Of a DNA stretch of 64,000 nt, positions 1-8,660 are shown in pieces (position 1 is the first letter of the stretch; each line of letters opens with the position of its first letter). The notes beneath the pieces are model-generated. The model was not told the origin of the DNA. It ran no database searches and was given only the letters and a program-made list of their open reading frames with translations. Source of the DNA: JALOAD01 sp023228995 [NCBI: Candidatus Muiribacterium halophilum] (GTDB lineage: Bacteria > Muiribacteriota > Muiribacteriia > Muiribacteriales); the NCBI GenBank assembly GCA_023228995.1, contig JALOAD010000001.1:1-64000 (forward strand), written 5' to 3'. Made by a program: the position numbers and the translations under genes.

Positions 1-130
1 TACCATTCGATATTTTACATCCATATAAAATATCTCTTTACCTTCCTTCACTTATAATACATCCGTATATTATATGCTTCGCAACGTTCACTCAAGTTAC
101 CGAGTAGATTTTTTTTTTGCTTTTGTTCAA
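1..130 (-). repeat. Dispersed element E2, copy 1 (cut by window start)
   Basis: Near-identical sequence recurs at 4482-4605, in part at 38235-38325, and as a truncated inverted copy near 34083-34203. It contains two hairpins with almost the same 8-nt loop: arms GATATTTTA (9-17) and TAAAATATC (26-34) around CATCCATA, and arms TATAATA (53-59) and TATTATA (68-74) around CATCCGTA. No credible protein is encoded. A structured mobile or regulatory element is the best description; its function is unknown. Confidence 0.75.
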
Positions 131-221
131 AGAAAATCCTTCATACTTTATTTTAATTGAAAATTTTCTAACGAATTCTCGTTAAATCTGTCATTCCGGC
201 ATGACTTTGTTTTTGTCACTA

Positions 222-238
222 ATGTCACAAAGTGACAT
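222..238. repeat. Isolated short hairpin, 7-bp arms with AAA loop
   Basis: Arms ATGTCAC (222-228) and GTGACAT (232-238) enclose AAA. It resembles the units of the hairpin arrays elsewhere, for example GTGAC-TTT-GTCAC at 55866-55878. The surrounding 180-260 stretch also carries a degenerate REP-like motif (about 188-209) and nothing coding. Confidence 0.5.
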
Positions 239-316
239 GTCACGCTTTATCTGTCACAGCTTCACAGTTTTTTCTTTTAATTCGACATTCAACATTCGAC
301 ATTGGACATTAAAAAT

Positions 317-349
317 CTGTCATCCCGGTATGTTTCTGAGCCGGGATCT
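317..349 (+). repeat. REP-like palindromic repeat
   Basis: A 33-nt unit starting CTGTCATCCCGG and ending CCGGGATCT forms an imperfect palindrome (CCCGG/CCGGG). The same unit recurs at 681, 4025, 4402, 5123, 23939 (inverted), 31711 (inverted), 34220 (inverted), 34502 (inverted) and 37995. Confidence 0.85.
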
Positions 350-350
350 T

Positions 351-567
351 CTTTAGCTTTATAATTACCTATTATTTCATCAAAGAAATATTAATTTATC
401 GGACCACATGAAATTTAACTTCCATGTAAAATTCCCTCTTACGATGTTCGCCTTTGCAATACATCCGTATATTGCATACTTCGTAACAGTCTCCATAGTT
501 CCTCTTAATTAATTTTCTTTGATTTCATTATTCAAAAAATTTCTCCTTACTTTATATTATCAATTTT
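351..567 (-). repeat. Dispersed element E1, copy 1
   Basis: A segment of about 215 bp repeated almost exactly at 4059-4276 and, inverted, at 34284-34499; a fragment lies at 4984-5065. It contains a perfect hairpin, TGCAATA (455-461) and TATTGCA (470-476), around CATCCGTA. A second hairpin lies near ACATGAAA/TTCCATGT. The minus strand has a 38-codon ORF with an upstream AAGAGGAAC, but conservation is at DNA level and coding is unproven. It is flanked by REP units on both sides. Confidence 0.8.
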
Positions 568-626
568 TAATTATTAATTTTTAATTATTAATTTTTAATT
601 TTTAATTTTTAATTGCTTCATTAACT

Positions 627-713
627 CTGTCATCCCGGTATGTTTCTGAGTTCCTGTCATCCCGGTATGTTTCTGAGTTCCTGTCATCCCGGTATGTTTC
701 TGAGCCGGGATCT
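627..713 (+). repeat. 27-bp tandem REP half-unit array (3 units)
   Basis: Units start at 627, 654 and 681, an exact 27-bp period. The first two carry only the left arm (GTCATCCCGG). Only the last is closed by the right arm CCGGGATCT. The same organisation occurs at 4321-4434 (4 units) and 37887-38025 (5 units). Confidence 0.85.
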
Positions 714-767
714 GTTTTTGATTTTTTTCATTACAATAACGCAAAAAAATAATCATTCGGTATTTTA

Positions 768-903
768 GAGGCTGTTGAAAAAGTTATGTTTTCTTTTTTT
801 AACAAACAGCATGGTCAGGCCGACCTATGTAAGCTAAATTTAGAGTTCGGCACAGACCCTATTTTGTATCAATGTTTGAATTTTTTAGTTTTTCAACAGC
901 CTG
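768..903. mobile_element. MITE-like element with CTGTTGAAAAA inverted ends
   Basis: About 135 bp bounded by AGGCTGTTGAAAAA and its reverse complement, without a transposase. A second copy lies at 38081-38232. Such termini are seen in several IS families (for example IS1182-like ends), so a non-autonomous derivative of an IS elsewhere in the genome is likely. The left flank (CATTCGGTATTTTA) is shared by both copies; the right flanks differ. Confidence 0.7.
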
Positions 904-929
904 TTAAGGACCGACCCCAAGGGTTTTCA
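904..929. repeat. 26-bp repeat shared with the end of the S58 peptidase gene
   Basis: Identical to 5257-5282. The core TTGGGGTCGGTCCTT (minus strand) resembles TTGGGGTCAGGTCTT of the 33-bp inverted repeat at 19551 and 20896, suggesting one family of short dispersed repeats. Confidence 0.6.
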
Positions 930-936
930 CAGTTAT

Positions 937-965
937 AAAAAAAGCCTTCCGAAGAAGGCTTTTTA
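937..965 (-). terminator. Rho-independent terminator of the lipoprotein gene
   Basis: Arms AAGCCTTC and GAAGGCTT enclose CGAA, with A-runs and T-runs on either side, just downstream of the minus-strand stop at 985. The layout works in both directions. Confidence 0.85.
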
Positions 966-984
966 ATAACTTTATATTTTCTAT

Positions 985-3804
985 TTAAGCATAAACTAAT
1001 ATTGAAATATATCTAACTGATTTTAAATTATTATTTTCATAATACTCAACATAATAACCTACTCGAGATTTATAAAATTTAAAGTTTCTTGTTATATTAT
1101 TATCTTCATCGTTTGGATATACTGTTAAATTAACTGTATTATCTACTATAGCAAAATTAATATAATCTAATGTTGTATCTGAATCTTTTTCATCTAATTC
1201 TATATTTCCAGATTTTTCATAATCCAATAAAATCTTAAATTCTTCTGTATAAATTGTTTCATCTAAATTAAGTATAGCAAATTCAAATCTACCATCTTTT
1301 AAATCATTCATTGTAGTATTTTTCATTTCTGATAAAATCCCAAATCTATCATTGTCTACAATTGTAATTTCATCAAAAGCTATTTTATCAAAATCAATTT
1401 CAAAATCAAAAATTTCATCGTTTCCATAGGTTAAAGTAACTTTACCTGAACTATCATCTACTTCCCAGTTTCCTAATTCTTCTTTATAATTATAAAAATT
1501 ATCAAACCACTTGTATTCATTTACAGTAGCTTTATAAGATAATCCTTGTCCTATTATTTTATAAGTATAATCATCATTAAAACTAATAATTCCACCATAA
1601 GAAGAATCTTTAGTATCTTTAGTAGAATAATCTGTATAAAATTTATTTATAAAAGTTTTTCCTTTTAAAAGATTTTCAATATTTTGTTTATTATCAGATA
1701 TTGTTTGTGGTAGTTTATCTTTGCTTATTTCTTTTAAAATTATATTACCTATTCCACCATTGTATTTAGTTTTAAAATCTGCAAGAAAATCTACATATAC
1801 TGCTATAATATTATTGTTATCATCTTTTCCTAATCTGTAAAATTTTCTAAAATTAGTATTTTCATCTTCTAAATTTTCCCAAACCTTTAATTCAAAATAA
1901 TTGTCAGAAATTTTAAATTTAGAATTTATATCTTTCCATTTATAATCTTCATATACTTTTTCATTATTTTCTGTAAAATCAAAATATGCCATTATTTCAT
2001 CTTTATCATTATAAACTGCATATATTTTATTTTTTATATCTAAATCATTCCACTTTGTAAATTCCTGCATTATTAAATTTTTTGAAAATGTATAAGTTGC
2101 ACCTTTAATATTATCCTTTGCTAGAGTTTTATCAATGCAAACATCAATATTTAAATCAAAAATATTTTTTTGTTTAATATTACACCAACTTTTAAATCCT
2201 ATTTTAAGTAAATTTTTATTTAATTCCCAACCATGAATATCATCACTTACACCACTGCCAAAACTTCTGTAAATATACATATTTTTTAAAGATAAACTAA
2301 AATCGTTATTATAATCAGTTGATTTAAAATCATAAATTGATATTTCATTTAAATCTAAAAGATCTTTTACAAAAAAGATTTTATTTTCAAAATCCTTTTG
2401 ATTAATTTTCTTTGGAGTTGTTTTTGAAATATAATCAAAATAAAAATCATTTAAATTAAGTATGTTCGGTCCACTATTATTATATACCCCATCATATTCA
2501 ACAGTAAAAATTTCAACATTATCTTCTAAATTTCCAATCATATACATTTCTATTTGAACACTATGATCATATAATTCAAGACAATAACTTCCATTAATTT
2601 CATCTTCAATTTGAATATTAAAAAAATCAATTCCATCAATTCCATAATTAAAACTATCACTAATACCTTCATTGTTATTTTCATCAGAAATAACAATTAT
2701 ATCTTGTGATTTTTTTTGTTTTAAAATATTATCAGGAGCAAAAAATTCGCCTTCCTTAAGGTCTTTTTTTGTTATTTTAAATATTTCTTTAAAAAACAAA
2801 ACTTCATCTTTATCAACAATTCTTAATCCTGAATTATTTGCATAAATATTAACTTCTTCTGTTATTTTAACATCTGTAATTTCAATCAAATTTTCATCTA
2901 AACTTGAATATGCAATATTGTTTATTTTTTTATTAGTAATTAAAAGTTTACCAGCTTCAACTTTATATTCACCTTCTACTTTATAAACTCCGCTATTTGT
3001 TCCCTTAATATAAATTATTCTTTCATAAGTATCTGTAGCAAATTTATATATTATACTTTCATCTTCTGATACATTTTCTATAAACACTCTAGAAATTAAA
3101 TCATTATCTTTTAATGGAGTACTTTTATCTTCAACTTTTTGTTTAAGATTTGATGTATCAATAATATCACCTGTTATACCATCTACAGATACAAATTTTG
3201 ATATTATTAAAGCAACTTTGTCATAATTTGTCTGATTACCATCAATAAATTGACCACCATCACTTAAAATATTTAATCCATTTTCGTCTTCTACTTTATA
3301 TTTATAAGAATTACCTTCTTTTTTTAGAATAACTCTTGGTAAAACTGTTGCTTTGTTTTTTTGAAGCATTTCTACCGGCAAAACTATAGTTGAAGGTAAA
3401 ATTGCACCTTTTATTTTAATATTTATTTTTGGTAAATATTTTTTTACTAATTCATCTGCTTTTATATCTGATAAATTCGCAGTATTACCTAGTAAATCAA
3501 TAAAATTAGAGCCTAAAATGTCTGAATTTTTTAAATCAATTCTAAAAAATCCATCTGAATCAATCGTTCCTATTTTTGTAATTCCTGCAAATTCTAATGA
3601 TATTTCTTCAATATCATTACTTGAAATTTTTGGAGCATTATTATTACTTGGTGCTGGGTTACTTGAACTATCTTTGAATAAATAACCTGAAATTGAAGTT
3701 ACAATATTATCTATTGGACTATCTTTTGAACTTCCACATCCTGTCCCAAACAACAATACAGCAACTAATAAAACTGAAATTAAAAAACTTTTTTTGTAAA
3801 CCAT
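985..3804 (-). CDS. Large exported lipoprotein, unknown function
   Basis: A 939-residue protein with a lipoprotein signal: MVYKK, a hydrophobic run, then FGTGC with the putative lipidated Cys at about residue 23. The start is fixed by GGAGGTTTC directly before ATG. The mature protein is rich in Asp, Asn, Lys and Ile and looks like repeated beta-rich segments. Stretches such as GVYKVEGEYKVEAGKLLI and GNWEVDDSSGKVTLTYG resemble the strand pattern of lipocalin-like or META-type surface domains, but I cannot assign a family. It stands alone, with repeats on both sides and its own terminator. Likely anchored in the outer membrane or periplasm, which is inference from the signal alone. Confidence 0.85.
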   Translation of the reverse strand: MVYKKSFLISVLLVAVLLFGTGCGSSKDSPIDNIVTSISGYLFKDSSSNPAPSNNNAPKISSNDIEEISLEFAGITKIGTIDSDGFFRIDLKNSDILGSNFIDLLGNTANLSDIKADELVKKYLPKINIKIKGAILPSTIVLPVEMLQKNKATVLPRVILKKEGNSYKYKVEDENGLNILSDGGQFIDGNQTNYDKVALIISKFVSVDGITGDIIDTSNLKQKVEDKSTPLKDNDLISRVFIENVSEDESIIYKFATDTYERIIYIKGTNSGVYKVEGEYKVEAGKLLITNKKINNIAYSSLDENLIEITDVKITEEVNIYANNSGLRIVDKDEVLFFKEIFKITKKDLKEGEFFAPDNILKQKKSQDIIVISDENNNEGISDSFNYGIDGIDFFNIQIEDEINGSYCLELYDHSVQIEMYMIGNLEDNVEIFTVEYDGVYNNSGPNILNLNDFYFDYISKTTPKKINQKDFENKIFFVKDLLDLNEISIYDFKSTDYNNDFSLSLKNMYIYRSFGSGVSDDIHGWELNKNLLKIGFKSWCNIKQKNIFDLNIDVCIDKTLAKDNIKGATYTFSKNLIMQEFTKWNDLDIKNKIYAVYNDKDEIMAYFDFTENNEKVYEDYKWKDINSKFKISDNYFELKVWENLEDENTNFRKFYRLGKDDNNNIIAVYVDFLADFKTKYNGGIGNIILKEISKDKLPQTISDNKQNIENLLKGKTFINKFYTDYSTKDTKDSSYGGIISFNDDYTYKIIGQGLSYKATVNEYKWFDNFYNYKEELGNWEVDDSSGKVTLTYGNDEIFDFEIDFDKIAFDEITIVDNDRFGILSEMKNTTMNDLKDGRFEFAILNLDETIYTEEFKILLDYEKSGNIELDEKDSDTTLDYINFAIVDNTVNLTVYPNDEDNNITRNFKFYKSRVGYYVEYYENNNLKSVRYISILVYA

Positions 3805-4024
3805 GAAACCTCCAATGACATCATGCTATTATTTGTATTCTCTGATTAAATACATAAATTAGAGGATTCAATTTGTGTATTGAAGGTAATTATAAAGAAA
3901 TAAAAATTAAAGTCAAATAACTAATTGAATTTAATTGAACCCTCTGCTTAAATAAACAAAAATCAAATTAATGTCTTCTTGATCTACTTCTGAATTTTTG
4001 TCTTCCTGATACTATTCTGAATTT
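3805..4024. other. Intergenic, degenerate repeat remnants only
   Basis: Upstream region of the lipoprotein gene. It holds the recurring phrase CTCTGATTAAATACATAA (also near 10370 and 63370) and decayed REP half-units (TGTCTTCCTGATACTATTCTGAA). No ORF of interest is visible. Confidence 0.6.
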
Positions 4025-4057
4025 CTGTCATCCCGGTATGTTTCTGAGCCGGGATCT
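4025..4057 (+). repeat. REP-like palindromic repeat
   Basis: Same 33-nt unit as at 317-349, directly preceding E1 copy 2 as in the first locus. Confidence 0.85.
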
Positions 4058-4058
4058 T

Positions 4059-4276
4059 CTTTAGCTTTATAATTACCTATTATTTCATCAAAGAAATATT
4101 AATTTATCGGACCACATGAAATTTAACTTCCATGTAAAATTCCCTCTTACGATGTTCGCCTTTGCAATACATCCGTATATTGCATACTTCGTAACAGTCT
4201 CCATAGTTCCTCTTAATTAATTTTCTTTGATTTCATTATTCAAAAAATTTCTCCTTACTTTATATTATCAATTTTT
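4059..4276 (-). repeat. Dispersed element E1, copy 2
   Basis: Essentially identical to 351-567, including the hairpin with loop CATCCGTA. It is followed by a low-complexity TTAATTATTAATT stretch and then a REP tandem array, the same order as in copy 1. The whole block therefore appears to be duplicated or inserted as a composite. Confidence 0.8.
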
Positions 4277-4320
4277 AATTATTAATTATTAATTTTTAAT
4301 TTTTAATTGCTTCATTAGCT

Positions 4321-4434
4321 CTGTCATCCCGGTATGTTTCTGAGTTTCTGTCATCCCGGTATGTTTCTGAGTTCCTGTCATCCCGGTATGTTTCTGAGTT
4401 CCTGTCATCCCGGTATGTTTCTGAGCCGGGATCT
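4321..4434 (+). repeat. 27-bp tandem REP half-unit array (4 units)
   Basis: Units start at 4321, 4348, 4375 and 4402. Only the last is closed by CCGGGATCT. Because 27 is a multiple of 3, spurious repeat-encoded ORFs run through on both strands. Confidence 0.85.
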
Positions 4435-4481
4435 GCTTTTGATTTTTTTCATTACAATAACGCAAAAAAATAATCATTCGG

Positions 4482-4775
4482 TACCATTCGATATTTTACA
4501 TCCATATAAAATATCTCTTTACCTTCCTTCACTTATAATACATCCGTATATTATATGCTTCGCAACGTTCACTCAAGTTACCGAGTAGATTTTTTTTTGC
4601 TTTTGTTTATAAAAACTACTTCTTTTTTTGAATTAGATTTTACATATAGATTCAAAAAATTGATATCGAGCGTAATTATGGAAGCTGTCTTAAGATTTTC
4701 AATAAGTATACAAATAAGAAATTCAAAGTTAAAAAGAATAAAATTATAAATAACTAAGATACATTAGAAAATCTT
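4482..4775 (-). repeat. Element E2 copy 2 with a long 3' extension shared with 38235-38492
   Basis: The first 124 bp match 1-125. The stretch 4519-4775 is repeated almost exactly at 38235-38492, giving a direct repeat of about 257 bp that includes the tail from TTTATAAAAACTAC to GAAAATCTT. No conserved protein is seen in it. Confidence 0.75.
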
Positions 4776-4983
4776 AAGGAAATTACATGGAGGTAATTTA
4801 AAGCTGAACATGTAAGGAGAAAATTTATACTATGTAAATTTTCAACTGGTACCAAGATATCAATTGTTTTGAATAGTATAATTATTTAAAATATTGAAGC
4901 CATTAATTGAAAGACTTCTAACGAGTTCTCGTAATTGCTGACAGACATATTTTTTTAATCTTAATATAAAATCTAAACATAAC

Positions 4984-5155
4984 GGTCTCCATAGTTCCTC
5001 TTAATTAATTTTCTTTGATTTCATTATTCAAAAAATTTCTCCTTACTTTATATTATCAATTTTTAATTATTAATTATTAATTATTAATTATTAATTTTTA
5101 ATTTTTAATTGCTTCATTAGCTCTGTCATCCCGGTATGTTTCTGAGCCGGGATCT
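4984..5155. repeat. E1 fragment plus low-complexity tract plus REP unit
   Basis: 4984-5065 is the distal third of E1 (from GGTCTCCATAGTTCC). It is followed by a TTAATTATTAATT tract and a REP unit at 5123-5155. The stretch 4776-4983 and 5156-5256 shows nothing recognisable. Confidence 0.7.
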
Positions 5156-5256
5156 CGTTTTTGATTCAAATATTGCCATTCCTACATTCATAATAATCCA
5201 AAAATAGACAAAAAACACAGAATAAGTATTTATTATATATATTTTCGTTGAAAACA

Positions 5257-5282
5257 TTAAGGACCGACCCCAAGGGTTTTCA
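5257..5282. repeat. 26-bp dispersed repeat forming the 3' end of the S58 gene
   Basis: Identical to 904-929. It supplies the codons for KTLGVGP and the stop codon of the minus-strand gene, so the C-terminus of that protein may have been replaced by repeat insertion. Confidence 0.6.
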
Positions 5283-7266
5283 ACCCGAGGATTTTCAAAA
5301 CTTTGTCATGATCTATTGCTAATGCTTGTCTATTATCTCTTCCATTCATTCCTGGAGAACAAAAAATTGCATTTATTATTGCTTCTTCTGTAGCTTCGAC
5401 TGTAGCTTCATAAATTGGATCTATATGCTCATCTGAAAGGAATTTTATTGTGAGGAATTTTCCGTCTGATACTCTTGGTATTCTGTTTGCTGTGCTAAAT
5501 GCAATTATTATTTCTCCTGATGTATAACCTGCATAAGAACCTGTTCTACCGAGTCCTAATGCTGCTCTTTTTGCTATTCTGTTAAGCTGTGATGAATTTA
5601 ATGGTGCATCTGTTGCTACTACGATTATTATTGAACCGTAATTAACTTTTCGTCTTATATCTTCTGATATTTCTTTATCTAAAATTCTTCCTACAACACT
5701 TCCATCTATTGTTAAATTTCGCATTTTTCCAAAATTTGATAATACTAAAACTCCTATGGTAAAACCGCCTTCTTTTAATGGTACAATTCTTGAAGATGTT
5801 CCGATTCCCCCAGCAAAATCACAGGTTACCATACCTGTTCCAGCTCCAACTGAACCTTGTTGTATTCTACCTGCTTTAGCATTTTCAATTGCATAAACAG
5901 CATCGCTTGCTTTATTTATACCAACTCGAACATCATTTAAAAAAGAATCATCTGTTTCACCAACAACTGGTAAAACAACATCACTTCTTACTCCAAGATC
6001 AGGGTAAATTTTTCTCATATAATTAATTATTCCATCATGAACTTTGCCAACTGACATGGAATTTGTTAGTAATATTGGTGTTTCAAGAAGTCCCCATTCT
6101 TTAACTTGAGTCAAACCAGCCATTTCTCCGACTCCATTTAATACAAAACCACCTGCAATCATCCTTCTCTGATAAATATCTTTTGCTGGAATTATTGAAG
6201 TTACTCCTGTTCTAATAGCTGATGCTTCATTTGAACCTAATATTTCAACATTATCTTCAATTCTTGTAAAATGTCCTACTCTAATTCCTCTTATATCTGT
6301 AATTGAATTGAATTTACCTGTTTCATATCTACCTATTGTTATTCCTTTGTTTCTTGCTGTTTCTCTTGATGAAACAACTTTTGAGCGATTTTTGCTTATT
6401 CCACTTCTTTTAACTGTATTTTTTATTACAATCTTTACAAAATCTGTAAAACTCAATTTAACACTTTGAATTGCTTTTCTAAAGCAACTGTTTTCAGAAA
6501 GATCACAGAACATATCAAAATTTGAAAAATATATTTGATTATTATTATCTACAAAAAAGTGAATTATCCCATAATCTCTTATTGAATTTTTTTTGATAAT
6601 ATTTCTACATGCTAATCTAATATTTTTTTTAATTTCTTCATTATCTTTAATTATATTCAAATTGCCATTATTGTCTTTTTCAAAAACTTCTATAATTTTG
6701 CTATTATATCCTTCAAGAAATACAGCAATTAATTCTTTATTATAACTTTTTTCAACAATTACACCTTCTAAATTTTGACTAGTTATTTTTTGTATTTTTT
6801 CTTGTAAAGTAGCTTTTGTGAGATTTTTATATATATTTGAATTATCAAAATGAATATTATCCCTAATATTGAACTTTTCAAAATCGCAAATGATATTTTT
6901 TAATTCAATTGAATTGTAAAAACTTCCTTCTACAGTCTTTATGCCATAATTAGCAATTACAGCTCTTGATATATTTAATCTATTATGTAAACTTAAAAAA
7001 GAAGTATTATTGCCTGTATATGCGATTTTCATAGATTCAAGTAAAGCAGGAAAAAATGTATAATCGTTATAATCAGTACGAACTCCCATATTCCAAATAA
7101 TATCAGGTTCATATTTTTCAATAAGTATTGCAGTATTATGCGGATTTTCATTTATTTCTAAAAATTCTACATTATAATTCAATTCTTTGAAAGAACGATT
7201 AATACAATCAATTGACTGCTTTTTTTTATCAATTGTGTTTTTACTACAGGCAATAATTATTTTCAT
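5257..7266 (-). CDS. Fusion: inactive-looking ATP-grasp domain + DmpA/S58 family aminopeptidase
   Basis: 669 residues. Residues 1-295 resemble the D-Ala-D-Ala ligase fold: PDIIWNMG, then PALLESMKIAYTGNN. The metal/ATP-binding EVNPLxG motif of the neighbouring ligase is replaced by YFSNFDMFCDLSENS, so this half is probably non-catalytic. Residues 310-669 are a peptidase family S58 domain (DmpA, L-aminopeptidase/D-esterase): RVGHFT, then the autocleavage site Gly471-Ser472 in QGSVGAGTGM, whose Ser would become the N-terminal nucleophile. It lies 12 nt after a ligase gene, suggesting linked making and cleaving of small amide or peptide bonds. The last eight codons and the stop lie inside a 26-bp dispersed repeat also present at 904-929. 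Confidence 0.85.
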   Translation of the reverse strand: MKIIIACSKNTIDKKKQSIDCINRSFKELNYNVEFLEINENPHNTAILIEKYEPDIIWNMGVRTDYNDYTFFPALLESMKIAYTGNNTSFLSLHNRLNISRAVIANYGIKTVEGSFYNSIELKNIICDFEKFNIRDNIHFDNSNIYKNLTKATLQEKIQKITSQNLEGVIVEKSYNKELIAVFLEGYNSKIIEVFEKDNNGNLNIIKDNEEIKKNIRLACRNIIKKNSIRDYGIIHFFVDNNNQIYFSNFDMFCDLSENSCFRKAIQSVKLSFTDFVKIVIKNTVKRSGISKNRSKVVSSRETARNKGITIGRYETGKFNSITDIRGIRVGHFTRIEDNVEILGSNEASAIRTGVTSIIPAKDIYQRRMIAGGFVLNGVGEMAGLTQVKEWGLLETPILLTNSMSVGKVHDGIINYMRKIYPDLGVRSDVVLPVVGETDDSFLNDVRVGINKASDAVYAIENAKAGRIQQGSVGAGTGMVTCDFAGGIGTSSRIVPLKEGGFTIGVLVLSNFGKMRNLTIDGSVVGRILDKEISEDIRRKVNYGSIIIVVATDAPLNSSQLNRIAKRAALGLGRTGSYAGYTSGEIIIAFSTANRIPRVSDGKFLTIKFLSDEHIDPIYEATVEATEEAIINAIFCSPGMNGRDNRQALAIDHDKVLKILGLKTLGVGP

Positions 7267-7278
7267 ATAATATTAATT

Positions 7279-8319
7279 TCAATCCTCAGCATTTAAGGAA
7301 TTTTCAGCCTGCCATTTTTTAATTTCAGCTTTTTCTTTTCTTGATTTTATTCTTAACATTGCTGAATTCATTATTTCATTAATAAGCATATCAAAAGAAA
7401 TTCCAGCTTTTTTACATAATATTGGAAGATCTGAATGAATAGGATTAAGTCCAGCAAGAGGATTTACTTCTATAAATGATGGTTTATTTTTTCTATTGAA
7501 TCTAATATCAATTCTTCCGCCATCTCTACATTCAAGAGCTCTCCAAGAAGCTAAAGCTACTTTTGAACATTTTTTTATAATATCTTCTTCAGGAACTGTA
7601 TATTTAACAACATCAAGATATTCAGATTTAGTATGATAACCATAAACAAGCTCGGTAGTATTTTCTTTTAAATGACTAACTTCTATTACACCAGCAACTC
7701 TTGCTCGTTTACCAGTTCCAATTATACCAACTGTAAATTCTCTACCTGGAAGATATTCTTCAACTATAACTGGTTGTTTAAATTTATGTATTAATTCTTT
7801 ACAAATTTCCTCAAGTTCTTTTTTGTTATTAACAAGTGATTTACCTGAAATTCCTTTGCCTGTACCTTCAGCAACAGGTTTTACAAAAAGAGGATATGTA
7901 AGTTCAATTTTATCAATTTCATCAATTTTATTTACAACTTTAAATGGAGAAGTTTCAATACCAAAACTATTAACAACATGTTTAGCCATTCCTTTATGTA
8001 AAGTAAGAGCTAATACCATTGTATCAGAAAATGTATAAGGTATTTTATAAGCATCTAAAAGTGCTGGAACTTGTGATTCTCTACCAAATCCATAAAGTCC
8101 TTCTGCAATATTAAACACTATATCCCACTTTTTACCTTCTCCTAACGCTTTTACTAAAGAATTAATATTACCAATTCTTTCTGTTTCAAAACCACTTTTT
8201 TGTAGAGCTTTTTCAATACCTGATATTGTTTCTTCTGAATCAAATTCAGCAATTTCTTCACCTTTAAAACCAAGTTTAATATAATCATCTTTTAAATCAT
8301 AAGTAATTCCAACTTTCAT
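7279..8319 (-). CDS. D-alanine-D-alanine ligase family ATP-grasp protein
   Basis: 346 residues, close to the usual Ddl length. The pre-ATP-grasp region has WDIVFNIAEG and PALLDAYKIPYTFSD. The ATP-binding loop appears as AEGTGKGISGKS near residue 150, and the Mg-binding segment as FIEVNPLAGLNPIHSDLP near residue 290. The Asn-Pro and the lack of the strict Ddl VNTLPG motif suggest a ligase for another amino acid or peptide rather than the cell-wall enzyme. The start has GGAGGAG before ATG. It is the first gene of a two-gene unit with the ATP-grasp/S58 fusion. Cytoplasmic; substrate not determinable here. Confidence 0.85.
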   Translation of the reverse strand: MKVGITYDLKDDYIKLGFKGEEIAEFDSEETISGIEKALQKSGFETERIGNINSLVKALGEGKKWDIVFNIAEGLYGFGRESQVPALLDAYKIPYTFSDTMVLALTLHKGMAKHVVNSFGIETSPFKVVNKIDEIDKIELTYPLFVKPVAEGTGKGISGKSLVNNKKELEEICKELIHKFKQPVIVEEYLPGREFTVGIIGTGKRARVAGVIEVSHLKENTTELVYGYHTKSEYLDVVKYTVPEEDIIKKCSKVALASWRALECRDGGRIDIRFNRKNKPSFIEVNPLAGLNPIHSDLPILCKKAGISFDMLINEIMNSAMLRIKSRKEKAEIKKWQAENSLNAED

Positions 8320-8486
8320 TTCTCCTCCAAATCGTTAGTCGCCATCAAAAGCATTTAATTTTTTTCTAATACTGTTAACAAAAATTTTTTTTGTCATAAT
8401 TAAAATTACGGCCTGCAAAGCCGAACTGCCGTTTTCTCCTCCGTTTTAAAATTGTTTTAAATCTTTAAATCTATAAAATGTTAGCA

Positions 8487-8610
8487 CTCGCTTCGCTCGT
8501 TAGTAAAGACCTTTGGTCTAAGTTTAAACATCTCACTAAAACTCGTCAGAGTTTGCTTACTAGGAATATTTACATTCCGCTCACTAAAAAAGCGATAGCT
8601 TTTTTTCACT
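8487..8610 (+). repeat. Variable-stem hairpin array A
   Basis: Four perfect hairpins in tandem: AGACC/GGTCT (8507-8519, loop TTT), AAACTC/GAGTTT (8539-8554, loop GTCA), GGAAT/ATTCC (8563-8578) and AAAAAAGC/GCTTTTTT (8586-8605, loop GATA). They are separated by CTCACTA, CTTACTA and CTCACTA spacers. Stem sequences are unrelated from unit to unit. An ORF from 8478 is a by-product. The rest of the 8320-8660 gap is unassigned. Similar arrays lie at 31584, 38753 and 55722. Confidence 0.75.
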
Positions 8611-8660
8611 ATCTTTCCCCGGTTCCTCCACGGTTTTCCCAGTCTTTCCCCGGTTTTTTC

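Noticed and set aside
4289-4477. Repeat-containing 62-residue protein on the minus strand (and a similar frame at 37845-38069)
   Set aside because: The frames are the 27-bp REP arrays read through because the period is a multiple of 3; no ribosome binding site and repeats are on both strands.
4555-4749. 64-residue protein in the long direct repeat
   Set aside because: Starts inside element E2 and matches nothing; conserved only as DNA.
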